Part shown: piece by piece, positions 1 to 7,552 of the stretch | How positions within the stretch are numbered: position 1 is the stretch's first letter | Layout: each line of letters opens with the position of its first letter | From: Arcicella aurantiaca | Lineage (GTDB): Bacteria > Bacteroidota > Bacteroidia > Cytophagales > Spirosomataceae | Assembly: GCF_003148625.1 (NCBI RefSeq) | Contig: NZ_QGGO01000028.1 | Span: 1 to 64,000, forward strand | Length of the DNA stretch: 64,000 nt | Reading direction: 5' to 3' | The notes under the pieces: generated by a model | Told to the model about the DNA's origin: nothing | What the model saw: the letters and a program-made list of their open reading frames with translations, nothing else | The model's database searches: none | Program-made: the position numbers and the translations under genes

Positions 1-22
1 CGAAGATTAATATTTACAATTC

Positions 23-322
23 CTAACAGGGAAGATTCGATGATACTTTTTTTTCCTTTGGAGTCAATATACTGGGGCGACCACTACGTGCTAAATCTTT
101 GAGACCTCGGGATTTATTATCCTCCCAACGTTTAAACCAAAAAGAAACTGTATCAGCTTTTACTTGATAAAGTTGGGCAATAGTTTGTCGGTCATAACCT
201 TGATGACTCCAAAGTAGTGCCTGAATACGTTGACGTTCTCGATGATTATTAGTAGTCCGTAACAAATGAGTTAAGTCGGTGATTTCAGACTCACTTAAGT
301 TAATGTATCGCTTGTTATTCAT
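23..322 (-). CDS. IS630-like transposase, N-terminal HTH part
   Basis: Helix-turn-helix N-terminal region of an IS630/Tc1-type transposase. The body (residues about 20-85) has a Q-RIQALLWSHQG helix, a second helix around DRQTIAQLYQV and the SGRPSILTPKEKK linker typical of this family. The reading frame stops after about 99 residues, before any DDE catalytic domain. A run of eight A residues (coding strand; 47-54 here) lies just before the stop. The -1 frame after this run stays open to the window edge, so the gene may be an ORFA joined to ORFB by programmed frameshifting, or simply broken. I chose the ATG at 322 (MNNKRYINLSE), since the extra 13 residues upstream look non-coding. The rest of the element lies outside the window. 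Confidence 0.7.
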   Translation of the reverse strand: MNNKRYINLSESEITDLTHLLRTTNNHRERQRIQALLWSHQGYDRQTIAQLYQVKADTVSFWFKRWEDNKSRGLKDLARSGRPSILTPKEKKVSSNLPC

Positions 323-773
323 AGCTCTAAGATATAGAGAAATATTGTAAATCAAAAACACTATAACTTTTGCTCAATTACTTAATAAAAAGTCATTTTG
401 CTAATGAAGCGTATTTTCATTCTTTTAGTTCAACTTCATTTATTCAAAATTCTTTGAATGTTTATATAAATACAATTTGTTGAAAAATATTTTTTTAGGG
501 CTCAAAAGCTATTAAAAATAAAAAAAATACAATTTATTCTTAGAAATTCAATTTAACAATATTTGGTTTTTTTGCATTTTTACAGAATAAGTTAGAAAAC
601 CACTTAAAAAATTGAAATTATTTGAAAATATCACATTTACAAGTTCATTTAAAGACCATTTTTGGATTATTTTTTGAAAAACATCAAAAAATAGGTTAAA
701 AATTACGCTAAAAATTTGGAATAGTGAATTTTACCTACAATCTTTGTGATGTAATCAAGCATTTAATTTAAAC
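323..773. other. AT-rich intergenic region
   Basis: About 450 bases between the transposase start and the porin gene. It is extremely AT-rich with long A and T runs and no plausible gene. The outer end of the insertion sequence should lie somewhere in the first 80 bases, but no terminal repeat can be confirmed without its partner. A weak -7-like element (AATCTTTG, 739-746) sits about 30 bases before the porin start and may serve as its promoter. Confidence 0.5.
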
Positions 774-1916
774 ATGAAACAAAATTTTATTATGAAAAAA
801 GCCTTAACCACATTATTTTCTTTGTTTTTAGGGGTTTCAGCATTTTCACAAGAAAAAGCAGAAGACAAGGGAAAATTCACATTCTCTGGATACATTGATT
901 CGTACTATATGACGAACTTCAATAATCCACGAAATATGAAGAACACTGGTGCATCTGGTACAGCCAGAGCGTTTGACCAGAAAACAGGTTTTTCATTGGG
1001 TCTTGTTCAGACAAAAATCGCATACGCTACCAGCAAATCAGATGTAGTTGTTGATTTAGTATTCGGACCAAACGCAGATTTAGGTAATTATGGTAACGCA
1101 GTAAGTGTATTAGGAAACGCTTCAGCGGGTACTTCTTTAGCGATTAAACAAGCTTATTTTAACTGGAAAGCTACTGACAAATTAACATTTACAGCAGGTC
1201 AGTTTGGTACACATATCGGTTATGAAGTAATTGATGCTCCTGTGAACTATCATTATTCATTATCTAACTTATTCAATAATGGACCGTTCTATCATGTTGG
1301 GGTAAAAGCAGCTTATGCAGTTTCTGACAAGTTTGCATTGATGGGTGGAATTGTAAATGGTGTTGACCAACTTTATAGCAATAATGACAAACCAGGTTTA
1401 ATCGCACAAGTTTTCGTTCAGCCAGTTAGTGGATGGAATGTTTATGTAAACGGAATCACGGCAAACCGTAATACCAAAGATGCAGCCACAGGTACTACTG
1501 ATGCTGGAACATATAACTTATTAGACTTAACAACTACGTACCAAATAACTGAGAAATTCTTATTAGGTTTAAATGCTGCAACTGGTAAGCAAAATTATGC
1601 TACTGGAGATGGTAAAACTTGGGGTGGTTTTGCAGTATATCCTAAATATGATTTCTCAAGCACATTTAGTTTGGGAGCAAGATACGAGTCGTTTTCAAAC
1701 ACAAATGGAGTAACTGCTTTAGTTGACAAAAATGGTGCTGGTGTTTCGGTAACATCAATCACAATTACTCCATCAATTACAGTTGCTGATAGTCATTTGA
1801 TTTTGAAGCCTGAATTAAGAATTGATTCATACGATAAAAACTTCTTTGTTGATGGTGACGGTAAAGACCAAAAATCACAAGCTACTCTTGGTTTAGCAAT
1901 GATTTATAAATTCTAA
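774..1916 (+). CDS. OmpL-like outer membrane beta-barrel porin (BBP2 family)
   Basis: Predicted outer-membrane porin of about 380 residues. It begins with a signal peptide (KKALTTLFSLFLGVSAFS, cleavage near SQ) followed by a long run of alternating hydrophobic/polar strands, and ends in MIYKF, the aromatic C-terminus expected of a beta-barrel. The internal start at 792 (MKKALTT) gives a tighter signal peptide and is equally possible. The gene is directly upstream of the ammonium transporter. Such porin/Amt pairs are seen in Bacteroidota, which suggests the porin admits small nitrogenous solutes, but that role is inferred. A strong hairpin separates the two genes. Confidence 0.75.
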   Translation: MKQNFIMKKALTTLFSLFLGVSAFSQEKAEDKGKFTFSGYIDSYYMTNFNNPRNMKNTGASGTARAFDQKTGFSLGLVQTKIAYATSKSDVVVDLVFGPNADLGNYGNAVSVLGNASAGTSLAIKQAYFNWKATDKLTFTAGQFGTHIGYEVIDAPVNYHYSLSNLFNNGPFYHVGVKAAYAVSDKFALMGGIVNGVDQLYSNNDKPGLIAQVFVQPVSGWNVYVNGITANRNTKDAATGTTDAGTYNLLDLTTTYQITEKFLLGLNAATGKQNYATGDGKTWGGFAVYPKYDFSSTFSLGARYESFSNTNGVTALVDKNGAGVSVTSITITPSITVADSHLILKPELRIDSYDKNFFVDGDGKDQKSQATLGLAMIYKF

Positions 1917-1920
1917 AAAT

Positions 1921-1973
1921 TTGAAAGAAACTTAAACTATCAATGAATTCATGATAGTTTAAGTTTCTTTCAA
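1921..1973 (+). terminator. 22-bp perfect hairpin between porin and amt
   Basis: Perfect 22-bp inverted repeat (arms 1921-1942 and 1952-1973) with a 9-base loop, starting right after the porin stop codon. There is no clean U-run after it, so it may act as a processing or mRNA-stabilising hairpin, or as a leaky terminator that sets porin above transporter expression. No separate -7 motif is visible between it and amt. Confidence 0.6.
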
Positions 1974-2027
1974 ATCGCTTATTCTGTAAACAATTCCATA
2001 AATAAAACCCCTAAAACAAAAAACCAC

Positions 2028-3368
2028 ATGACACAACAAAAACCATCATGGCTACCAATTGCTATTTTACTTGCGATAGCCGTAGCAGCAGCTTTTGTTC
2101 CAGCACCAGGTGCAGCAGTAACAGAAGGAATTAATTCGGGCGATACAGCTTGGATGCTCGTTTCATCAGGTTTAGTTCTTTTAATGACGCCTGGTTTAGC
2201 CTATTTTTACGGTGGTATGGTTAACCACAAAAACGTTATTTCTACTATGTTGCAATCATTCATTGCAATGGGTGTTATTACCATTATTTGGGTAGTATTT
2301 GGTTTTAGCTTAGCTTTCGGTGATAGTATCGGAGGTTTTGTTGGAAATCCATTTACTTATGCAATGTTCCAAGGTGTATTTGATGGAAAACCTTGGTCTT
2401 TAGCTCCTACTATTCCATTTGCTTTGTTTGCATTTTTCCAAATGAAATTCGCTGTAATTACTCCAGCTTTGATTTCTGGTGCTTTGGCAGAACGTATTAA
2501 TTTCCGTGCTTTTGTATTATTCATGGTTATCTTTTGCGTAGTAGTTTATGCTCCATTAGCACACTGGACATGGCATCCAGATGGTTGGTTGTTCAAATAT
2601 GGTGTTCTTGACTTTGCGGGTGGTACTGTTGTACACATGAGTGCAGGTTGGGCAGCATTAGCAGGTGCATTATACTTAAAACGTCGTAAGTCACACATTG
2701 AAGCAAGTGTTTTACCTCCAGCAAATATCCCTTACGTATTATTAGGAACAGGTTTATTATGGTTCGGATGGTTCGGTTTCAATGCAGGTTCAGCAGTTGG
2801 TGCAGGTCCATTAGCAGTTTCAGCATTTGCTACAACTCACGTGGCAGCAGCAGCAGCAGGTTTATCATGGGTATTATTTGATGTAACTCGTGGACGTAAA
2901 GTGTCGGCTCTTGGTTTTTGTATTGGTGCAGTAGTTGGTTTAGTTGCTATTACTCCAGCATCAGGTTTTGTATCGGTAACAGCAGCAATTTTCATTGGTA
3001 CTGTAGCGGCAATTGTTTCAAACATCGCAGCACACTGGAGAGCAAATTCTAAATTAGATGATACATTAGACGTATTTCCTTGTCATGGTGTAGGTGGTAT
3101 GATGGGTATGGTTATGACAGGATTATTCGCTTCAAAAGCAGTAAACTCAGTGGTAGTGGATACAGAACAAGGTTTATTAGTAACAGGAGACTTTGCTCTT
3201 TTCATTAAACACATGGTTGCCCTTGCAGTCGTATCTGGTTTTGCATTCGGTATGTCATATTTATTATTAATGGTAACTGACAAAATCATTCCATTACGTG
3301 TAACTGAAGAAGAAGAAAGAGTAGGTTTAGATATTTCACAACACGATGAGTCGTTGATGGAAGCATAA
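2028..3368 (+). CDS. amtB: Ammonium transporter, Amt/Mep/Rh family
   Basis: Inner-membrane ammonium channel of 446 residues. It has about eleven membrane spans, the family signature around GLAYFYGGMVNHKN (residues 62-75), and the conserved stretch GGTVVHMSAGWAALAGALYL (about 198-217) that contains one of the pore histidines. The N-terminal hydrophobic stretch is probably a signal peptide or first span. The C-terminus is a short charged tail (EEEERVGLDISQHDESLMEA). No glnK/PII gene lies next to it, unlike in many bacteria. It probably forms a transcription unit with the upstream porin. Confidence 0.95.
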   Translation: MTQQKPSWLPIAILLAIAVAAAFVPAPGAAVTEGINSGDTAWMLVSSGLVLLMTPGLAYFYGGMVNHKNVISTMLQSFIAMGVITIIWVVFGFSLAFGDSIGGFVGNPFTYAMFQGVFDGKPWSLAPTIPFALFAFFQMKFAVITPALISGALAERINFRAFVLFMVIFCVVVYAPLAHWTWHPDGWLFKYGVLDFAGGTVVHMSAGWAALAGALYLKRRKSHIEASVLPPANIPYVLLGTGLLWFGWFGFNAGSAVGAGPLAVSAFATTHVAAAAAGLSWVLFDVTRGRKVSALGFCIGAVVGLVAITPASGFVSVTAAIFIGTVAAIVSNIAAHWRANSKLDDTLDVFPCHGVGGMMGMVMTGLFASKAVNSVVVDTEQGLLVTGDFALFIKHMVALAVVSGFAFGMSYLLLMVTDKIIPLRVTEEEERVGLDISQHDESLMEA

Positions 3369-3382
3369 AAATATTGTAACTC

Positions 3383-3455
3383 AACCACAAGTAATGGTTC
3401 TTGTGGTTTTGTTTCAGAAGGAAAGTTGTCTGTCTCTGACGGGCAACTTTTTCAT
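3383..3455 (+). terminator. Tandem terminators after amt
   Basis: Two hairpins in a row. The first has 9-bp arms (3383-3391/3400-3408) followed by TTGTTT. The second has a 13-bp stem with two G-U pairs (3422-3434/3438-3450) followed by a T-rich run. Together they should end the porin-amt transcript. Confidence 0.75.
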
Positions 3456-3519
3456 TTTTAAGGAAAAACTAAATTGAAATTAAAACTATTTTGAACCAAA
3501 ATGATAATGCAAAATGTTG

Positions 3520-3527
3520 TAATTTTG
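3520..3527 (+). promoter_or_regulatory. -7 promoter motif TAATTTTG for trxA
   Basis: Exact match to the Bacteroidota -7 consensus TAnnTTTG, 33 bases before the thioredoxin start codon. A convincing -33 TTTG at the usual spacing is not present. Confidence 0.55.
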
Positions 3528-3559
3528 AAGATAGATTTTAAACTAAATAAACAAATACA

Positions 3560-3883
3560 ATGGCAAATTATGTTGTAGCAACTGATGAGAATTTTCAGGA
3601 GCTAATTAATTCAGACAAACCAGTTTTAGTTGATTTTTGGGCAGAATGGTGTGGACCATGTAAAATGATTGGACCAATCGTTGAAGAATTGGCTGGTGAT
3701 GTTGAAGGGCAGGCAGTTGTTGCTAAAATGGATGTTGATGCAAACTCAACTGTTCCATCAACTTTAGGTATTCGTTCAATTCCAACATTGATGATATTCA
3801 AAAAAGGTGAATTAGTAGAAAGAATGGTTGGCGGAAATATTCCAAAGGCAGTTTTAGCTCAAACACTTTTGAAACACGCTTAG
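3560..3883 (+). CDS. trxA: Thioredoxin
   Basis: Cytosolic thiol-disulfide oxidoreductase of 107 residues, the standard thioredoxin length. The redox site WCGPC is at residues 30-34, preceded by VDFWAE. The cis-proline loop (RSIPTLMIF) follows near residue 75, and the C-terminal KGELVERMVGG matches the family. There is no signal peptide. It stands alone with its own promoter and a terminator shared with the convergent aminotransferase gene. Confidence 0.97.
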   Translation: MANYVVATDENFQELINSDKPVLVDFWAEWCGPCKMIGPIVEELAGDVEGQAVVAKMDVDANSTVPSTLGIRSIPTLMIFKKGELVERMVGGNIPKAVLAQTLLKHA

Positions 3884-3891
3884 TAGGTTTT

Positions 3892-3951
3892 AGGTATTAG
3901 ATATTAGGTGTTAGTTTTTTGCTAATTGCCATAATAATCTAATACCTTTTT
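3892..3951. terminator. Bidirectional terminator trxA / aminotransferase
   Basis: 11-bp arms AGGTATTAGAT (3892-3902) and ATCTAATACCT (3937-3947), then TTTT on the + strand. It sits between convergent genes. Confidence 0.55.
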
Positions 3952-3954
3952 CCA

Positions 3955-5148
3955 TTATATGGCTTCTAAAATAGTCTCACAAGCCAATCTAATCTCCTCT
4001 TCCGTAATTACTAAAGGCGGTGCAATTCTCATTGAATTATCACAAAATAAGAACCAATCTGTAATAACTCCATTCAAAATGGCACGGTCTATAATTGATT
4101 TTAAAGTGTCGAAATCTTCAAATTCAACTGCCATCATCAATCCTTGATTGCGAACTTCCTTAATTTTCTCGTGAACTAACAACTGTCTAAAAAGCTGTGC
4201 TTTCGCTTTGACATTGTTCAAAAGGTTTTCTTCTAAAATTACATTCAACGTTGCCAAAGATACCGCACAACTAACAGGATGTCCTCCAAAAGTAGTAATA
4301 TGTCCTAAAATTGGATTATTCTTAAAAACTCCCATGACATTTTGGTTGGCTATGAAAGCTCCAATTGGCATTCCACCGCCCATTCCTTTCGCACATAAAA
4401 GTACATCGGGATAAAAACCGTATTGCTCAAACGCCCAAAAAGTGCCTGTCCGCCCAAAACCTGTTTGTATTTCATCTATAATCAAAAGTGTACCAGTCAA
4501 ATCACATTGTTTTCGTAATTCAATAAAATACTCTTTATCAGGAACTCTAACGCCAGATTCACCGCCGATAACTTCAATAAAAATAGCAGCAGTTCGTTCG
4601 GTAATTTTCTGAATATCCTCAAAATTGCCATGATTAATTTGCTTAGTTTCTGGCAAAAGTGGACGAAAATTCCTTTTGAAATTTTCACTTCCTGACATCG
4701 ACAAAGCTCCTTGCGTTGCACCATGATAAGCATTGAAACATGAAATAATCTCCTGACGACCCGTAAAACGTTTTGCTAATTTCATCGCTCCTTCAACTGC
4801 TTCTGTTCCAGAATTTGTAAAATATACATTATCTAAAACTGGTTTAGCACCAGCAGAATGTACCAAAGTTTTGCATAAGGCTTCAGCTAAAAGGACTTGC
4901 GGAGACTGAACATATTCGCCATAAACCATTAAATGTAAATATTTATCTACTTGATTATGAATGGCTTCAACAACTTTAGGGTGACGATGTCCAACATTTG
5001 AAACCCCAATTCCAGAAATTAAATCAATATATCCTTTTCCCGTCTTATCATACATATAAATGCCTTCTGCACGCTCAAATTCGAGAGCTAAAGGAAAGTC
5101 AGAAGTTTGAGCAACATTTTTTAAAAATAATTCTCTGTGTGTAATCAT
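3955..5148 (-). CDS. Class III PLP-dependent aminotransferase
   Basis: Pyridoxal-phosphate enzyme of 397 residues, from the acetylornithine/ornithine/GABA aminotransferase group. Visible motifs are GIGVSNVGHRHP (about 46-57), the cofactor loop NSGTEAVEGAMKLAKR, the aspartate motif LLIIDEIQTGFGRTGTFWAFE, and the Schiff-base lysine in LCAKGMGGGMPIGAF. The substrate cannot be read from sequence; it is not in an arginine biosynthesis context. It is the last gene on the minus strand of the amidoligase locus, about 95 bases after the ATP-grasp-like gene, with a terminator-like hairpin between them. It may supply or remove an amino group for that pathway (inference). Confidence 0.9.
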   Translation of the reverse strand: MITHRELFLKNVAQTSDFPLALEFERAEGIYMYDKTGKGYIDLISGIGVSNVGHRHPKVVEAIHNQVDKYLHLMVYGEYVQSPQVLLAEALCKTLVHSAGAKPVLDNVYFTNSGTEAVEGAMKLAKRFTGRQEIISCFNAYHGATQGALSMSGSENFKRNFRPLLPETKQINHGNFEDIQKITERTAAIFIEVIGGESGVRVPDKEYFIELRKQCDLTGTLLIIDEIQTGFGRTGTFWAFEQYGFYPDVLLCAKGMGGGMPIGAFIANQNVMGVFKNNPILGHITTFGGHPVSCAVSLATLNVILEENLLNNVKAKAQLFRQLLVHEKIKEVRNQGLMMAVEFEDFDTLKSIIDRAILNGVITDWFLFCDNSMRIAPPLVITEEEIRLACETILEAI

Positions 5149-5180
5149 TTAATTTGTTATTTTTCTTTATCAAATTAGCC

Positions 5181-5225
5181 ACAAAGGCACGGAAACGCTA
5201 AAAATTAGTATTTCCGTGCCTTTGT
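5181..5225 (-). terminator. 15-bp hairpin between ATP-grasp-like gene and aminotransferase
   Basis: Perfect 15-bp arms ACAAAGGCACGGAAA (5181-5195) and its complement (5211-5225) with a 15-base loop, just past the end of the 5244-6440 gene. It may separate the aminotransferase transcript from the genes upstream. Confidence 0.5.
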
Positions 5226-5243
5226 AACAACATATATTCAAAA

Positions 5244-6440
5244 TCATTTCTCCATAAAACAAACGCTTGCCCCAACCCAGTCAAAATCTTTATTGTATCT
5301 CACGCCAATCATTTCCCCACGTGAAAGCCTCGCTAAATTGGTTAACAAAATTGGTCTTGGTTCATCTTTTTGCCAGATATAAAGCATTCTTATTTCGCAT
5401 TTCACCTTGTTTCCATCAATCGTTTCAATGATTGGCTCATACTTTACTTTTTCTTGCAAAATATAATTTTCGGGGTCAATAATGGAAGTTAAATCCTCTT
5501 TTTTTACATTAATTATTACGCCCGAACCTGCAAAAGAAAATAGAGGTTTAAGCACAAAATCAGATAAATTCTCTGGAAAAATGCCCTTGTATTCATTCAA
5601 AAATCGGCAATTAGGAATGAACTCATTTTTGAAAAAAGGCATCGTAAATTTACTAATTCTGAAAAACCAATTCGGATGACCAATCCATTCTACATCAACA
5701 TCATCAGTTAAATTAAAATCAGTTTTTAAATCAGGGAAATTAGTTAAATCGTCAAAAATCAAGCGATTATAAATTCTTTTAATTTGCGTTTTGACGCCAT
5801 CATTCAAATAAAAAAGTTGTCTTCCTTCTTTTATAATTTTAGTCAAGCAAACAGCCTTCACTCCTATCAGACCTTCGGTAATATCAAAATCTACTCTTGT
5901 TTTTTGTATTTCTGGATAAATCTCTAACAAAATAACATTTTCAATAGATTCATTGCCTACTATTAATTTTCTTAATGCTTCAACATATCCTTTTCTATCA
6001 TTTCCATTAAATAAAAATTCATAATTCTCAGGAATTGAGAAATGTTTTTGATAAGTTTCTGACAACAAATACTGAAAACCAAAAAGCGAAGGAAAGCCCT
6101 GTAATTCAATTAATTGCGGAACAAAATCGCCTTCATCATTCTTACAAACTGCAAAATCTATCGCTAAAAATGAAGTATGATTATTTTCGTTTGGAACATT
6201 CTGATTTTTCGGAATTGCTCCATCAGTTTTAGCCTTAAAATCTTCAGATACAATCACATCAATAATACTTTCGCAAGTATTCATCAATTTATCCTTTAAA
6301 GATTTCGGAACAAATACGGGCGTTTCGGCAACTCGAAACTCAATTGGTTTTTGAGCAGCTTTGTTCAAGTCTGCCACCAATTGTTGGTACTTATCTTGTG
6401 TAAAATCTTTATTATATTGTTGCCTGATTGATGATTGCAT
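5244..6440 (-). CDS. ATP-grasp-like protein, uncharacterised
   Basis: 398-residue soluble protein with ATP-grasp-type motifs in its C-terminal half: a strand ending in a lysine (DFVLKP, K298), a glycine loop (LFSFAGSGVII, 300-310), a hinge-like LQEKV and a late EIRMLYIW strand, followed by the conserved-looking LSRGEMIGVRYNKDFDWVGAS. The N-terminal half has LAIDFAVCKNDEGDFVPQLIELQGFPSLFGFQ, which may be substrate-binding. The order suggests a divergent or circularly permuted ATP-grasp ligase. It is transcribed with the GATase, GCS2 ligase and second ATP-grasp genes. Assignment to the fold is by motif reading only. Confidence 0.65.
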   Translation of the reverse strand: MQSSIRQQYNKDFTQDKYQQLVADLNKAAQKPIEFRVAETPVFVPKSLKDKLMNTCESIIDVIVSEDFKAKTDGAIPKNQNVPNENNHTSFLAIDFAVCKNDEGDFVPQLIELQGFPSLFGFQYLLSETYQKHFSIPENYEFLFNGNDRKGYVEALRKLIVGNESIENVILLEIYPEIQKTRVDFDITEGLIGVKAVCLTKIIKEGRQLFYLNDGVKTQIKRIYNRLIFDDLTNFPDLKTDFNLTDDVDVEWIGHPNWFFRISKFTMPFFKNEFIPNCRFLNEYKGIFPENLSDFVLKPLFSFAGSGVIINVKKEDLTSIIDPENYILQEKVKYEPIIETIDGNKVKCEIRMLYIWQKDEPRPILLTNLARLSRGEMIGVRYNKDFDWVGASVCFMEK

Positions 6441-6454
6441 AGTTTATTGATTTA

Positions 6455-6513
6455 GGTAGGACAGGTTTTCAACCTGTTAATCGGACTCTCTGATTGACAG
6501 ATTAAAAATCTGC
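6455..6513. repeat. Dispersed intergenic repeat (GTAGGACAGGTTTT type)
   Basis: The gap holds GTAGGACAGGTTTTCAACCT and, after a spacer, an inverted TTAAAAATCTGCCGTAC. A diverged copy with the same outer words and polarity occurs at about 47820-47884. Likely a non-coding palindromic repeat family. Confidence 0.5.
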
Positions 6514-6517
6514 CGTA

Positions 6518-7366
6518 CTAACTGACTAACTCTGCTTGTAAAATAGAAGTTGTTGCCTTTTTTAAGAATTTGGGAATGATGATAGATTCCGTCAAAAGTA
6601 TTTTATCTGGGTCGTCTAATTTATCAATCATATCATTGTATTTTTCCAATCCATGCGTTTTAATTACCGCCTTCTTTTTTTCGTCAGTAGAAAGTAATTT
6701 TAACATTCCAATCGCATCAGCTTCTGGGTGAAACTGTGTTCCAAATACTTCTTGAGAATAACGAATTGCCATAATTGCACGTTCTAAATTCACGTGTGGA
6801 CGCTCTTTTTCCATTCGCAAAAGCGTAACGCCCAATTCTTTAATTCTTTTTTTGTTTGGACTAACCAATTGATAATCACGAGAATCGACTACATAAAAAG
6901 GTTCAGGCAAACCCTCAAAAAGTTCTTCTTTGATTCCTTTGTCAATTTGATTTACAGGAAATACGCCAAAAGAAGTTCCTCTACGTCTGGTAACTTTTCC
7001 AATACCTAAATGACGAGAAACTAATTGAAAGGAATGGCAAATTAAGAAAAGATATTTTTTTGTACTTTCTCCAGATTTCACCTCTTCAGAATTATTATGA
7101 GCAAAGAGAGCATCAATAAATTCAAAATATGGTTTTTCCCAAGCATCTTCAGACTCTAAAGGACTTCCCGGTCCACCAGTCGAAATAAAAATATCAAAAC
7201 TTAAATCAGGGATTTCGTTATTGGCTCGGACATTAAAAATGGTCGTATCAACAGGAATTTGCTCTCTTTCTTGGAATTCATTGACCAAATTAACGATACA
7301 ACGCATTCCTTCACCGGGAACATTGTTGTACATATCTAAAATGGCAATTTTTAGTGGTTTTTGCAT
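6518..7366 (-). CDS. Class I glutamine amidotransferase domain protein
   Basis: 282-residue stand-alone GATase1 domain. The nucleophile elbow is LFLICHSFQLV (Cys110), the oxyanion region is STGGPGSPLES (62-72), and the catalytic His-Glu pair is in FGTQFHPEAD (H213, E215). Such domains release ammonia from glutamine or hydrolyse gamma-glutamyl bonds. It lies between an ATP-grasp-like gene and a GCS2-type ligase, so it could feed ammonia to one of them or cleave a gamma-glutamyl intermediate. A -7 motif lies 87 bases upstream. Substrate unknown. Confidence 0.88.
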   Translation of the reverse strand: MQKPLKIAILDMYNNVPGEGMRCIVNLVNEFQEREQIPVDTTIFNVRANNEIPDLSFDIFISTGGPGSPLESEDAWEKPYFEFIDALFAHNNSEEVKSGESTKKYLFLICHSFQLVSRHLGIGKVTRRRGTSFGVFPVNQIDKGIKEELFEGLPEPFYVVDSRDYQLVSPNKKRIKELGVTLLRMEKERPHVNLERAIMAIRYSQEVFGTQFHPEADAIGMLKLLSTDEKKKAVIKTHGLEKYNDMIDKLDDPDKILLTESIIIPKFLKKATTSILQAELVS

Positions 7367-7452
7367 GATAATACTGCTTGTTTGTAATGAAATATTGACT
7401 TATTTTTTCAAAAAACAGTAAAATAGGAAATGCTTCAGAGGAGTTATTCCTG

Positions 7453-7460
7453 CAAAATTA
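7453..7460 (-). promoter_or_regulatory. -7 motif TAATTTTG upstream of GATase gene
   Basis: Minus-strand TAnnTTTG match between the GCS2 gene and the GATase gene. It would allow the last genes of the cluster to be transcribed separately. The leader would be about 85 bases. Confidence 0.35.
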
Positions 7461-7515
7461 CTTCATTTATAGAGTACGACATAACGCATCAGAATATATT
7501 TTGGAATAATGTTGT

Positions 7516-7552
7516 TTAGATTTGACAACTTTCAAAAAAGTTGTCAAATCTA
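7516..7552 (-). terminator. Hairpin overlapping the stop codon of the GCS2 ligase gene
   Basis: 16-bp arms (7516-7531 and 7538-7552, GATTTGACAACTTT core) that include the TAG stop of the upstream gene. There is no strong U-run after it, so it could be a weak terminator or a dispersed palindrome. Confidence 0.5.

Noticed and set aside
376-396. Ends of the IS630-like element (ATGACTTTTTATTAAGTAAT on the minus strand) resemble the MITE end TACACTGTTTAATAAGTT
   Set aside because: 15 of 18 aligned bases agree, but both are AT-rich, the MITEs show 5-bp duplications rather than the TA duplication expected of IS630, and the other end of the IS is not in the window.
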